Source: DASXTW01 sp036505215 (GTDB taxonomy: Bacteria > Actinomycetota > UBA4738). From it: a stretch of 64,000 nucleotides of DNA. This document shows, in pieces, positions 14,807 through 23,544 of the stretch. The notes beneath the pieces were generated by a model, which did not search any database, was not told where the DNA came from, and saw only the letters and a list, made by a program, of their open reading frames with translations. Position numbers and translations under genes: made by a program. The stretch's first letter is position 1, and every line of letters begins with the position of its first letter. The stretch is from contig DASXTW010000160.1 of assembly GCA_036505215.1 (NCBI GenBank), positions 1 through 64,000 of the forward strand, read 5' to 3'.

Positions 14807-15772
14807 TCAGACCTCCGCCGTCACGATCGTCTTCGGCTCCGTGGGTGATTGATCTCCTCGAAGATACGCCACGATCTCCTCTACGATCTCGAGCGCGCCT
14901 TCCTCTCCGGCCACAAACCATCGGATCCGGGGGTCGCGCCGAAGCCATGCCATCTGCCTCCGCGCCAGCGCCTTCGTGCGGCGGATCGTCGTGGCCGCCG
15001 CCTCCTCGTGCCCGATTGCGCCCTGAAGGAAGCCCACCGCTTCAGCGTAGCCGATGGCCTGAGAGGAGGTCAGGAGGGAGCCGAATCCCCGTTCCAGCAA
15101 TCGCCGGGTCTCGTCGAGCAACCCAGGCATCATGGCTGTCACGCGCTGCTCGATCCTTCGATGGAAGAGCGATCGCGGCAGGTCGATGCCGGCGGCTCGG
15201 ACGGCGTCCTTCGGATAGGAATCCCAATCCCCGGCGAAGGACGAGAAAGGCCTTCCGGTGATGGCTGCCACCTCCAACGCTCGTACGGTGCGACGGGCAT
15301 TGGTGGATTCGATCCTGCGAGCTGCCTCCGGATCGAAGGTCTCCAGACGTCGGTAAAGCGCCTCGGGCCCGAGTACGGAGGCCTCGGCCCGGAGGAGAGA
15401 ACGCGTGCGGGGCGCGGTTCCCGGGAACTCAAGCCCGTCCACAACCGCCCTGTAGTACAACCCGCCTCCACCCACCAGGAGAGCCCGCTTGCCCCGGGAC
15501 TCGATGTCGGCCAGCGTCTCTCGGGCGAGCTGCTGGAAACGGGCGACCGAGAAGGGCTCCGCCGGATCGACCAGATCGACGAGGTGGTGCGGGACGCGCT
15601 GGCGCTGCTCGAGGGTGGGTTTGGCGGTCCCGATATCCATTCCCCGGTACACGAGCATCGAATCGACGCACACGATCTCCGCTCCAAGGGCCTCGGCTAT
15701 CGGTAAGGAGGCCTCGGTCTTCCCGGAGGCCGTCGGCCCCATAACCGCGAGCAGCACCTTGCGCGAGATCAC
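14807..15772 (-). CDS. miaA: tRNA dimethylallyltransferase
   Basis: A 321-residue enzyme that adds an isopentenyl group from DMAPP to N6 of A37 in tRNAs reading UNN codons. The P-loop-like GPTASGKTEASLP is at residues 12-24, followed by DSMLVYRGMDIGTAKPT (substrate A37 pocket), GGGGLYYRAVVDGL, and the RRQMAWLRRDPRIRWF end. It overlaps the miaB stop by four bases (ATGA), a fitting pair because MiaB methylthiolates the MiaA product. DMAPP comes from the MEP pathway, two enzymes of which (IspG, Dxr) are also in this window. Confidence 0.98.
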   Translation of the reverse strand: MISRKVLLAVMGPTASGKTEASLPIAEALGAEIVCVDSMLVYRGMDIGTAKPTLEQRQRVPHHLVDLVDPAEPFSVARFQQLARETLADIESRGKRALLVGGGGLYYRAVVDGLEFPGTAPRTRSLLRAEASVLGPEALYRRLETFDPEAARRIESTNARRTVRALEVAAITGRPFSSFAGDWDSYPKDAVRAAGIDLPRSLFHRRIEQRVTAMMPGLLDETRRLLERGFGSLLTSSQAIGYAEAVGFLQGAIGHEEAAATTIRRTKALARRQMAWLRRDPRIRWFVAGEEGALEIVEEIVAYLRGDQSPTEPKTIVTAEV

Positions 15773-17184
15773 GGTACGGGCGGCGCGTAGCCGCCGGGGG
15801 CCCCCCGCGATCGAGCCGCAGGCGAGCGAGCGGGGGTGGCGGCGTCAACAGCCGCCACGATAGGGCTCGCACGAAGCTGCCCATCCAAGTGGTGGGGATG
15901 CGCGCCCGTCACAAGGACGTCGGCGAACTCTCCCTGATCCATGGCACCCGCGAAGTGGACGAGCTTGTTGGTTCGGGTGCGACCCTGCATGTTGCCCTTC
16001 CGGCCTTCGCCCTCCACGAGCACCTCGAACGCCTGACCCACCATCTCCTGGTTTTTCTCCAGCGAGACCCGTTCCTGGAGCTCGCACAACCGCTCGAACC
16101 GCTCCTGGACCACCTCTTTGGGGACCTGCTCGGCGAACGCAGCCGCGGCGGTTCCAGGCCTCGCCGAGTACTGAAAGGTGAACGCGGCGTCGAATCGCGC
16201 GGTGTCAACCACCCGCAGCGTGTCCTCGAAGTCCTCCTCGGTCTCCCCGGGGAACCCCACGATGATGTCCGTGGTGACCGCGACCCCAGGGATGCGCGCC
16301 CGAATCCGGTCCAGCCAGGACAGATATCGTTCCGCTCGGTACGAGCGGCGCATCTGCCTGAGGATCCGATCGGACCCCGACTGCATCGGAAAGTGGATGT
16401 GTTCGCATACCGTTTCGCACTCGGCCATGGCTTCGATGACGTCCTCGGTGAAGTCGTGCGGATGAGGGCTGGTGAACCGGATGCGCCGGAGCCCCTCGAC
16501 GCTGCCCAGTGCCCGGAGCAGCTCCGCGAAGAGTGGACGCCGGCTCGACCCGGGAACCGTGATGTCCCTGCCGTACGTGTTCACGTTCTGCCCCAGGAGG
16601 GTCACCTCGACCACGCCATCCCGGATCAGGCCCTGCACCTCGGCCAGGATGTCGCCGAGGGGCCGGGAGAGCTGGGGGCCTCTCACCAGCGGGACGATGC
16701 AGAATGTGCATCGGTTGTCGCAGCCCACGCTCACCGAGACCCACGCGTGCCAGGAGGACTCCCGCCGGGCCGGAAGGGCACTGGGGAACACCTCGGTGTA
16801 CTCCCGAACGTCCATCTGAGGCCCTTCGCGCTCGGCTGCGCGGATCAGCTCCAGCAGCGAGGGAAGGGCGTGCGTGCCGATGACGACGTCCACCCAGGGG
16901 GCCTTGCGCTGAATCAGCCCCTGATCCTTCTGGGCCAGACAACCGGCGACCACGATCCTCATGCGTGGGTTGCGCTCCTTGAGCGGCTTCAGATGCCCGA
17001 GGCTTCCATAGAGCCGATTGTCTGCGTTCTCTCGGACCGCACAGGTGTTGAGAACCACCACTTCGGCCTCGGTCGCGTCCTCTGTCCTGGCGTATCCGTC
17101 CGCATCGAGCAGCCCGGCGATCCGCTCCGAGTCGTGCTCGTTCATCTGGCACCCAAATGTGCGCACGAGATAGCGACCGGTCAC
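15769..17184 (-). CDS. miaB: tRNA-2-methylthio-N6-dimethylallyladenosine synthase
   Basis: The 471-residue radical SAM methylthiotransferase has the N-terminal UPF0004 domain with three Cys ligands of the auxiliary cluster: FGCQMNEHDSE, LNTCAVRENADN and AGCLAQKD. The radical SAM motif is VGCDNRCTFCIVPLVRG (CxxxCxxC). The C-terminal TRAM region includes GRTRTNKLVHFAG. The last 25 or so residues (TPARSPAARSRGAPGGYAPP) are encoded by a palindromic repeat at 15790-15843 and look like an insertion that added a new tail. It heads the miaB-miaA-dapF-dapL run. Confidence 0.97.
   Translation of the reverse strand: MTGRYLVRTFGCQMNEHDSERIAGLLDADGYARTEDATEAEVVVLNTCAVRENADNRLYGSLGHLKPLKERNPRMRIVVAGCLAQKDQGLIQRKAPWVDVVIGTHALPSLLELIRAAEREGPQMDVREYTEVFPSALPARRESSWHAWVSVSVGCDNRCTFCIVPLVRGPQLSRPLGDILAEVQGLIRDGVVEVTLLGQNVNTYGRDITVPGSSRRPLFAELLRALGSVEGLRRIRFTSPHPHDFTEDVIEAMAECETVCEHIHFPMQSGSDRILRQMRRSYRAERYLSWLDRIRARIPGVAVTTDIIVGFPGETEEDFEDTLRVVDTARFDAAFTFQYSARPGTAAAAFAEQVPKEVVQERFERLCELQERVSLEKNQEMVGQAFEVLVEGEGRKGNMQGRTRTNKLVHFAGAMDQGEFADVLVTGAHPHHLDGQLRASPIVAAVDAATPARSPAARSRGAPGGYAPPVP
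15790..15843. repeat. palindromic repeat inside the miaB 3' end
   Basis: GCCGCC and, further in, CCCCCGC pair with GCGGGGG and GGCGGC across a 21-base centre, giving a hairpin of about 54 bases. The design (nested arms, Pro/Gly/Cys-rich inner loop with GCGAGCGAG) resembles the elements at 30748 and 38854. It encodes the atypical end of MiaB. Confidence 0.5.
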
Positions 17185-17243
17185 GCTCCCGAATCTAGCA
17201 GAGGCGTGACCGGCCGCTTTACAGACGTTGGTCGATGACGAGG

Positions 17244-17777
17244 TTACGGGCCTGCGACGGTCGTGCCGGTCGTCCCCGCCGGCGCGACCACAACCGTTCT
17301 CGTCCCGAAGAATCCTCCGATCAGGGCGACGATTCCCCCGGCCAGAGCCAGCCAGGCGCCGACCTTGACATCGGCGACCGTCAGGTCCGCCCGATAGACC
17401 TCGATCAGGAACAGGATGAACCCCGCGATGCCAAGAGCCCCGGCGAACCTGGTGAGCCAGCCGGATCGTGGAGCCAACCCCACGATGGCGAGCAGCCCCA
17501 GCACGATCATCACGAACCCGACGGTCTCGATGAAGGTCGAACTCTGCCTGTCGAGATTGGTCTGCCAGAACGCGCGGATGTCCAGGTCGACCCCCGTGTT
17601 GCCCTGGAACCAGTCGAGGAACGCACCGACGATCAGCCCGGCCGCCCCCGCCAGTGTGAGGACGATCCGAACCAAAAGCCCCGCGATGCTCCAGCCCGTC
17701 CGGGCCGAGGGCGCAGCCGCTGCCGTGTGCGTGTACACGGGCTCGACGTGCTCGTGTTCGTGGGCAGGATCAGCCAT
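17244..17777 (-). CDS. conserved membrane protein with four predicted helices
   Basis: The start is set at MADPAHEHEHVEPVYTHTA (ATG 17777), preceded by AAAGGGGGC. The frame is open 16 codons further but those look non-coding. The 177-residue product has a His/Glu-rich cytoplasmic start (HEHEHVEP), then four hydrophobic helices: GLLVRIVLTLAGAAGLIVGA, FIETVGFVMIVLGLLAIVGL, FAGALGIAGFILFLIEVYR and LALAGGIVALIGGFFGTRTV. A WFQGNTGVDLDIRAFW loop follows helix one. I do not recognise a family with a known role. It stands alone between rny and miaB. Confidence 0.65.
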   Translation of the reverse strand: MADPAHEHEHVEPVYTHTAAAAPSARTGWSIAGLLVRIVLTLAGAAGLIVGAFLDWFQGNTGVDLDIRAFWQTNLDRQSSTFIETVGFVMIVLGLLAIVGLAPRSGWLTRFAGALGIAGFILFLIEVYRADLTVADVKVGAWLALAGGIVALIGGFFGTRTVVVAPAGTTGTTVAGP

Positions 17778-17901
17778 CTTTGCCCCCTTTCTCTTCCTTG
17801 CCCAGGTGTACCCCACGCAAGGCAAGGACTAAACGAGAGTGTGCCCATCCGGGGTCTGTGAGAAACCGCCTCTGAGCAGGGACGACAGGACGAGCGGCGC
17901 C

Positions 17902-19434
17902 CTACTTGGCGAACTCCACGGCGCGAGTCTCCCGAACGACGGTGATCTTGATCTGACCCGGGTACTGGAGCTCCTCTTCCACCTGCTTGGCGATGTCCCG
18001 GGCGAGTACTTGCGCCGCCACGTCGTCGAGCTCCTTCGGCTTCACCATGACCCGCACCTCCCGACCGGCCTGCATCGCGAAGGTCTTCTCGACGCCGGCG
18101 TATGAGGTACAGATCTCCTCGAGCCGTTCCAGCCTCTTCACGTAGGTCTCCAGAGACTCCCTCCGGGCCCCCGGACGGCTGCCCGAGATGGCGTCGGCCG
18201 TCTGGGCCAGCACGGCTTCGATGGTGCGCTGTTCCACCTCGCCGTGGTGCGACTCGATGGCGTGGACAACCTGGGGCGACTCCTTGAGCCGGCGAGCGAG
18301 CTCCGCCCCGATGAGCGCGTGAGAGCCTTCCACCTCGTGGGTCACGGCTTTGCCGATGTCGTGGAGCAGCGCGCACCGCTTCACCAACCTGGAGTCGATC
18401 CCCAGCTCGGAGGCCATGGCCGCCCCGATGTGCGCCGACTCCACCAAGTGCCTGAGGACGTTCTGGCCGTAGGACGTCCGGTATTGGAGACGCCCCAGCA
18501 CTCTGATCATCTCTGGGTGAATGTCGGTGATCCCGACCTCGGCCAGGGCTTCCTCGCCCGCCCGCTTGATCTGCTCGTCCACCTCCGTCAGCGAGCGCTC
18601 GTGCATCTCCTCGATGCGAGCCGGGTGGATCCGGCCATCCGAAACCAGCTTCTCCAGCGTCAGCCGGGCCACCTCGCGCCGGACCGGGTCGAAGCACGAG
18701 AGGACCACGGCTTCGGGAGTGTCGTCGATGATCAGGTTGACCCCGGTGAGCGCCTCGAAGGACCGGATGTTCCTGCCCTCCCGCCCGATGATCCGGCCCT
18801 TCATGTCGTCGGAGGGCAGGGGAAAGACCGAGACCGTCGACTCCGCCGTCTGTTCAGAGGCCACCCGCTGGATGGCGATCGTCACGATCTTCCTGGCCCG
18901 TTTCTCCCCCTCTTCCCGGGCCCGCTGCTCGATCTCCCGCACGGTGGCCATCGAATCTCTCTTCGCGCCGTCCACCACCTGCGCGATGAGCGCGTCCTTG
19001 GCCTCCTGAGCCGTGAGGTGGCTTACCCGCTCCAGCTCACGCCGCTGCTCCATGGCGGCCCGAGAGGTCTCCTCCCGAAGCCGCTCGAGCTCCTTCTCCG
19101 TCCTGCCCAGCCGCTCTTCCTTCGAGGACAATTCCTGCAGCTTTCCATCCAGCTGCTCCTCCCACCGGGTCAGCCGTTCCTCGTTCCGCCTGACTTCCTC
19201 TCGCCGGAGGCGAACGTCTTGTTCCGCCTCCTTGCGCATGGCGGAGATCTCCTGTTTGACCTCCACCAGTGCCTGGCGGACACGGGTCTCCGCCTCGAGC
19301 TCGGCGTCGGCCACGAGCTTTGCCGCTCTGGACTCCGCCGTCTGCAGCCGCCTGGCAACCATGGCCTTCCTGGCCGCGAATCCCACGGCGAGGCCCGCCA
19401 CCAGGGCCAGCGCCGCCACCAGCGCCGTCGTCAT
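17902..19434 (-). CDS. rny: ribonuclease Y
   Basis: A 510-residue membrane-anchored endoribonuclease that starts mRNA decay. It has a single N-terminal membrane helix (TALVAALALVAGLAVGFAAR), a long charged coiled coil (about residues 30-190), a KH domain with GRIIGREGRNIRSFEALTGV, and the HD domain whose metal site is HDIGKAVTHEVEGSHALIGA. The start follows an ideal ribosome site (GAGGAGG). Unusually, an intrinsic terminator ends only 20 bases before the start codon and a promoter lies about 200 bases further up, which suggests control by premature termination. RNase J and PNPase are encoded in the same window. Confidence 0.97.
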   Translation of the reverse strand: MTTALVAALALVAGLAVGFAARKAMVARRLQTAESRAAKLVADAELEAETRVRQALVEVKQEISAMRKEAEQDVRLRREEVRRNEERLTRWEEQLDGKLQELSSKEERLGRTEKELERLREETSRAAMEQRRELERVSHLTAQEAKDALIAQVVDGAKRDSMATVREIEQRAREEGEKRARKIVTIAIQRVASEQTAESTVSVFPLPSDDMKGRIIGREGRNIRSFEALTGVNLIIDDTPEAVVLSCFDPVRREVARLTLEKLVSDGRIHPARIEEMHERSLTEVDEQIKRAGEEALAEVGITDIHPEMIRVLGRLQYRTSYGQNVLRHLVESAHIGAAMASELGIDSRLVKRCALLHDIGKAVTHEVEGSHALIGAELARRLKESPQVVHAIESHHGEVEQRTIEAVLAQTADAISGSRPGARRESLETYVKRLERLEEICTSYAGVEKTFAMQAGREVRVMVKPKELDDVAAQVLARDIAKQVEEELQYPGQIKITVVRETRAVEFAK

Positions 19435-19454
19435 CGCTTCCTCCTCGTCAAATC

Positions 19455-19495
19455 AAAAAAGCCGAGCCGGAGGCCTCTTCGGCCACCTGCTCGGC
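19455..19495 (-). terminator. intrinsic terminator in the rny leader (attenuator candidate)
   Basis: On the minus strand GCCGAGC pairs with GCTCGGC (7 bp), with inner GG/CC and GGCC/GGCC pairs and a GAAGA loop, followed at once by TTTTTT (19455-19460). Only 20 bases, containing the ribosome site, separate the T run from the rny ATG, so it lies inside the rny leader rather than simply after recX. Confidence 0.8.
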
Positions 19496-19642
19496 GACGG
19501 TATGGAGAAACGAGACGAGCGGCTACCTACAAGGGCCTGCTCGCTGCCTCACTCGTACCTCCGCGAACCTCTCGTCCAAGACTCTTCGCAAACGTGTCGT
19601 GTACCGAACTGGTGTTTGTCCGAATCAGCCTCTCAAATTCAC

Positions 19643-19671
19643 AATGTACGGCCGAAAGACCCCTCTTGCAA
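19643..19671 (-). promoter_or_regulatory. predicted promoter of rny
   Basis: TTGCAA (19666-19671), 17 bases, TACATT (19643-19648) on the minus strand, starting just after the recX stop. Initiation near 19636 gives a leader of roughly 200 bases that contains the terminator at 19455-19495. Confidence 0.5.
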
Positions 19672-19698
19672 TACCCGGGCCCCAAAGTGCGCCGTGCG

Positions 19699-20205
19699 TC
19701 AGGGCTCCTGTTCGCCCAGATTTGCCTGCATGACCTCGCGTAATGCCACTCCGCAGGCGTCTCGGGCAATCGCCGGTCCGTACCCACGGCGGAGGAGCAG
19801 GCCGTACAGGCGCCGATAGGCTGCCTCCGGCTGCAGGCTGGCCAGTCGGGGTGCCCGCTGGCGAGCCAGCTCCGCTGCCCGCTCCGCTTCCTCTCCGGCC
19901 TGCTCGAGGGCCTCGTCCACGATCTCGCGGGCTACCCCCTTCTGAAGAAGGGTGGCCCGGATCGATCGGTTGCCCACCAGCCGTCGACCAACTTGGTCCC
20001 GAACCATCTCCCTGGCAAACCGCTGGTCCTCGATCAGCCCCGCGTTCTCCAGGTCCTCGAGAGCCTGCTCCACATCCTCGGGTTCGAACCGGGCCGATCG
20101 GAGGCGGCGACGGATCTCCTGGCGGCTGCGCCACCGCACCGCGAGCAGCAAGAGCGCGCGATCCTTCGCCGAGCCCCGAGGCTTCTTCGGCGCTCTCGGA
20201 TCCAC
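19699..20205 (-). CDS. recX: RecX, regulator of RecA
   Basis: A 168-residue RecX made of three three-helix repeats, starting AKDRALLLLAVRWRSRQEIR with the hallmark LENAGLIEDQRFAREMVRD (family GlxDDxxFA). RecX binds RecA filaments and limits recombination and SOS induction. It lies 34 bases downstream of recA on the same strand, the standard arrangement, and is probably expressed from the recA SOS promoter. The C-terminus (VALREVMQANLGEQEP) is normal. Confidence 0.95.
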   Translation of the reverse strand: MDPRAPKKPRGSAKDRALLLLAVRWRSRQEIRRRLRSARFEPEDVEQALEDLENAGLIEDQRFAREMVRDQVGRRLVGNRSIRATLLQKGVAREIVDEALEQAGEEAERAAELARQRAPRLASLQPEAAYRRLYGLLLRRGYGPAIARDACGVALREVMQANLGEQEP

Positions 20206-20239
20206 TCGGGCCCTCCGGGGGCCGGCCAGCCCCTTCCCC

Positions 20240-21295
20240 TTAACCGGCCGGCGCCCCGGCGGGCTCGCTTTCGACCTGATCCACCTGGATGACCTCGTCC
20301 TCGTCGAACGAAGTCAGCCCCACCGCCTCGCGGACCCTCCGCTCGATCTCCACCGCGATGTCCAGGTGCTCCGCGAGGAACGCTCTGGCGTTCTCCTTCC
20401 CCTGGCCGAGCTGATCACCCTCGTAGGTGAACCAGGCGCCGCTCTTCTTCACGATCTCAGCGGCCACTCCCATGTCGAGCAGGCTGCCTTCTTTGGAGAT
20501 GCCCTTGCCGTACACGATGTCGAACTCGGCCAGCCGGAATGGCGGGGCCAGCTTGTTCTTCACTACCTTGACCTTGACCCGCGACCCCACGACCTCCTGC
20601 CCGTCCTTCAAGTTGTCGATCTTGCGGACGTCCAGGCGGACGGACGAGTAGAACTTCAGCGCCCGGCCACCCGGGGTCGTCTCGGGGTTGCCAAACATCA
20701 CCCCGATCTTCTCCCGGAGCTGGTTGATGAACATGGCCGTGGTGTCGAACCGCGACAGCGACCCGGCCAGCTTGCGCATGGCCTGGGACATCAGCCGGGC
20801 CTGCAGTCCGACGTGGGAATCCCCCATTTCGCCTTCGATCTCGGCCCGAGGCACCAGGGCCGCCACCGAGTCCACCACCACGATGTCGACGGCACCTGAA
20901 CGCACCATCATGTCGGCGATCTCGAGGGCCTGCTCGCCGTTGTCGGGCTGGGAGACCAGCAGCTCGTCGATGTTCACGCCGAGGGTCCGGGCATAGGTAG
21001 GATCGAGGGCGTGCTCGGCGTCGATGAACACCGCGATGCCGCCACCGCGCTGGGCCTCGGCGATGATGTGCAGGCAGACCGTGGTCTTGCCCGAGCCCTC
21101 CGGCCCGAACACTTCCACGATCCGTCCGCGGGGGATGCCCCCGATCCCCAGGGCGATGTCCAGGGCGAGCGACCCTGTGGGGATGACCGAGATCCCCTGT
21201 CCGGCCGGATGCTCGCCCAGTCGCATCACGGCTCCCTTCCCGAACTGCCGCTCGATCTGTGACAACGTGACGTCGAGCATCTTCTCCCGCTCCAT
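20240..21295 (-). CDS. recA: recombinase RecA
   Basis: The start is taken at MEREKMLDVTLSQIERQFGK (ATG 21295) with GAGGAGG ahead; 32 upstream codons are open but unlike RecA. The 351-residue protein is complete and has no intein: Walker A GPEGSGKTT (64-72), DAEHALDPTYARTLGVN, Walker B IVVVDSVAALVPRAE, the L2 loop region INQLREKIGVMFGNPETTPG, and the C-terminal domain. RecA forms ATP-dependent filaments for recombination and stimulates LexA cleavage. The promoter has an SOS box in its spacer. Confidence 0.99.
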   Translation of the reverse strand: MEREKMLDVTLSQIERQFGKGAVMRLGEHPAGQGISVIPTGSLALDIALGIGGIPRGRIVEVFGPEGSGKTTVCLHIIAEAQRGGGIAVFIDAEHALDPTYARTLGVNIDELLVSQPDNGEQALEIADMMVRSGAVDIVVVDSVAALVPRAEIEGEMGDSHVGLQARLMSQAMRKLAGSLSRFDTTAMFINQLREKIGVMFGNPETTPGGRALKFYSSVRLDVRKIDNLKDGQEVVGSRVKVKVVKNKLAPPFRLAEFDIVYGKGISKEGSLLDMGVAAEIVKKSGAWFTYEGDQLGQGKENARAFLAEHLDIAVEIERRVREAVGLTSFDEDEVIQVDQVESEPAGAPAG

Positions 21296-21406
21296 CCCTG
21301 GAACCTCCTCGATCCACCGCGCGCCGCCCATTGCTCGAGACTCTTTGGTGGCGCTCCTTCTGGTGGGGACTCTAGCGGTTGGGTCCGACATAAATTACAC
21401 CTCTGT

Positions 21407-21423
21407 AGTTCGAAGTGCGAACT
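21407..21423. promoter_or_regulatory. 17-bp inverted repeat at the recA start point
   Basis: AGTTCGAAGTGCGAACT has 6-base arms (AGTTCG/CGAACT) around AAGTG. It lies directly downstream of the recA -10 hexamer, at about +1 to +17. The arms are SOS half-sites in reversed order, so it is not a normal LexA box; a second operator or a relic of one is possible. Confidence 0.4.
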
Positions 21424-21430
21424 CGTCGGA

Positions 21431-21459
21431 TCCTACTCGAACATGTGTTCGAGGTCAAC
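21431..21459 (-). promoter_or_regulatory. recA promoter with SOS box in the spacer
   Basis: TTGACC (21454-21459), a 17-base spacer and TAGGAT (21431-21436) on the minus strand. The spacer is almost entirely the SOS box CGAACATGTGTTCG (21439-21452, plus-strand reading). LexA bound there would block both hexamers. Arrangement and sequence are textbook for Gram-positive recA. Confidence 0.9.
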
Positions 21460-21642
21460 CATCGCTCGCCGGCCGGGCGACCAGCGCCCGACCCTCAACC
21501 CTCAAAGCCTCCGCTTTCGTCGATCCACACCGAAGAGGATCCTCGCCAAGGCCCGCCTATGCATGCCGGGATTCTAGATTCGTTCAGAAGCGTTGGGGAG
21601 GTAGGTGTACGGGAACCACGCTCCCACGAAGATCAAGAGGAG

Positions 21643-22242
21643 TCAGGCTGAGGTCGCCAGGGGCGCCTTGAGGATCGGGTCGTAGGTGGCGCCCTTGGGT
21701 GACAAGTGACTGCGGTACAGCACCAATCGGTCCACGGGGAACGAGTCCGAGGGGACGGCCGTCCCCACCAGGTCGGGAATGAACTCCCTGATGTTCCGGG
21801 GAGGGTTCAACCTCGCTAGCGTCAGGTGAGGCGTGAATGCCCGCTTCTCCGGAACGAAATGCTCCGCGAGCAGATCGTCAAGTCGCTTGACCATCAGGGC
21901 AAACCGACCGTCCGCATCCTCCAGGCCCGCCCACACCACGCGGGCCCTACTCGGGCTGGGGAAGACTCCGATCTCCGTGAGCCTGGTCTCGAAGGCCTCT
22001 GTTCCTTGGGCGACCGCCTGGACCGCTTCGCGGACTGACTCCAGGAGCCTCGGCCACGTCGCTCCCAGAAACTTCAGCGTGACGTGCCACCCATCGGAGC
22101 GAGTCCATCTGGCTCCCGGAATCCGTTCCCGATACCGCCCTGTCGCCGACGCCAGGTCAGCCTTGACCGAATCCGGAACGTCGACGGCGATGAAGAGCCT
22201 GAGAGGCTTCGCCTCCGGGCGGGCGGCGCGGTTTCGAGCCAT
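21643..22242 (-). CDS. thpR: RNA 2',3'-cyclic phosphodiesterase (2'-5' RNA ligase family)
   Basis: A 199-residue protein of the 2H phosphoesterase superfamily. The two HxTx motifs are HVTLKFLG (about residue 54) and HLTLARL (about residue 147), with the opening RLFIAVDVPDSVKADLA and a typical VVWAGLEDADG strand. Family members open 2',3'-cyclic phosphates on RNA and can join 2'-5' ends in vitro; the physiological substrate is unclear. It follows cinA by 18 bases on the same strand. This cinA-thpR-recA order is common in actinobacterial genomes. Confidence 0.93.
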   Translation of the reverse strand: MARNRAARPEAKPLRLFIAVDVPDSVKADLASATGRYRERIPGARWTRSDGWHVTLKFLGATWPRLLESVREAVQAVAQGTEAFETRLTEIGVFPSPSRARVVWAGLEDADGRFALMVKRLDDLLAEHFVPEKRAFTPHLTLARLNPPRNIREFIPDLVGTAVPSDSFPVDRLVLYRSHLSPKGATYDPILKAPLATSA

Positions 22243-22260
22243 CCCCCTGCGTACCAGCCC

Positions 22261-23544
22261 TCAGGCGTTGACCGCGCCGGTGGACGGACCGAGGTCGGCA
22301 GGCTCGGGCAGCCCTTCCAGGTACCGGCGCAGCATGTCCAGGCCGGCCTGCTCTGCCCACCGTCTGACCTGCTCACGATCTCCCGGCGCGCGGAAAGACC
22401 GGGACTCCTCCCGATCCTCGGCGGAGACGGCCACGCACACGGTGCCCGGGGGCTTGCCGTCGTGGTTGTCGGGTCCGGCCACTCCGGTGAGCGCCAGCGC
22501 GACGTCGGCCTCGTAGATGCGGCGCGCCCCCTGGGCCATCTCAATCGCGCACTCTTCGCTCACGACCCCAGGACCCTCGATCGTTTCCCTTCGCACGCCG
22601 AGGATCTCCCGCTTGGAATCGGCCGTGTAGGTGACCGCCGAGCCATTGAAGTACTCGGAGGCACCGGCAGCGGAGGACAGACGAACGCCGACGTTCCCTC
22701 CGGTCAGGGACTCGGCACAGGCCACGGTGAGTCCCCTCGACGCCAGGAGCCGGCCCACCACCTGCTCCAGCTCCTCGTCGCTCGTCGAGAAGACGTGACG
22801 GCCGAGACGCTTCACCACTTCGCCGGCCAGCGGGTCGATGAGCGCTTCCGCCTCCGGTCTCGAAGCGGCCTTGGCCGTGAGCCTCACCTTCACTTCGCCC
22901 GAGGATGCGAGGTAGGCCACCGTGGGGTTTGACGACGACCGAAACAGGTCATCGAGGAGTTCGGCTACCTTCGATTCGGCGATGCCCGTGGCCTTGATCG
23001 TTCGCGATACCAGGGCAGCGGGGCCGGCCATCTCCGCGAGCTCGGGAAGGATCGTGCCGCTCATCATCTCCCGCATCTCGGCCGGGACCCCCGGAACCGC
23101 GTACACCCTCTTCCCCTGCGGCGTCGCAGCGATCAGACCCGGAGCGGTTCCCCGGTCGGGAAGGATGTACCGTGCGCCCTCCGGGACATCGGCCTGGACC
23201 AGGTTGATGTCCGGCATCTCCCTGCCCAGGCGATCGAACTTCGCGCGGAGGAATTCCTCGATCTCGGGATGCCGGACCAGCCGCACCTCGAGCGCCGCAG
23301 CGAGGCCTTCGCGGGTGATGTCATCCTGCGTGGGCCCCAGCCCTCCGGTAGCGATGACCACGTCGGAGCGGGAAAGGCCGAGGCGAAATGCAGCCTCGAT
23401 CCTTTTCAGGTTGTCCCCTACCGCCTGGTGGTACGGGACATCCACCCCGATCTCGGCGAGCTGCTGGGAGATCCACTGTGCGTTGTTGTTGCAGATCTGC
23501 CCGAGCAGGATCTCGGTTCCCACCCCGATGATCTCCGCGTTCAC
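22261..23544 (-). CDS. cinA: CinA family protein (competence/damage-inducible, NMN amidohydrolase domain)
   Basis: The GTG start at 23544 overlaps the pgsA stop (GTGA). The 427-residue protein has an N-terminal MoaB/COG1058 domain (AEIIGVGTEILLGQICNNNA, ATGGLGPTQDDITREGLAAA), which in CinA acts as an ADP-ribose pyrophosphatase. The C-terminal PncC domain (LTVACAESLTGGNVGVRLSS, LTGVAGPDN, GTVCVAVS) converts NMN to nicotinate mononucleotide. Both domains are intact. The gene lies between pgsA and thpR-recA, as in many Gram-positives where it can be cotranscribed with recA, although here recA has its own promoter. Confidence 0.95.
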   Translation of the reverse strand: MNAEIIGVGTEILLGQICNNNAQWISQQLAEIGVDVPYHQAVGDNLKRIEAAFRLGLSRSDVVIATGGLGPTQDDITREGLAAALEVRLVRHPEIEEFLRAKFDRLGREMPDINLVQADVPEGARYILPDRGTAPGLIAATPQGKRVYAVPGVPAEMREMMSGTILPELAEMAGPAALVSRTIKATGIAESKVAELLDDLFRSSSNPTVAYLASSGEVKVRLTAKAASRPEAEALIDPLAGEVVKRLGRHVFSTSDEELEQVVGRLLASRGLTVACAESLTGGNVGVRLSSAAGASEYFNGSAVTYTADSKREILGVRRETIEGPGVVSEECAIEMAQGARRIYEADVALALTGVAGPDNHDGKPPGTVCVAVSAEDREESRSFRAPGDREQVRRWAEQAGLDMLRRYLEGLPEPADLGPSTGAVNA

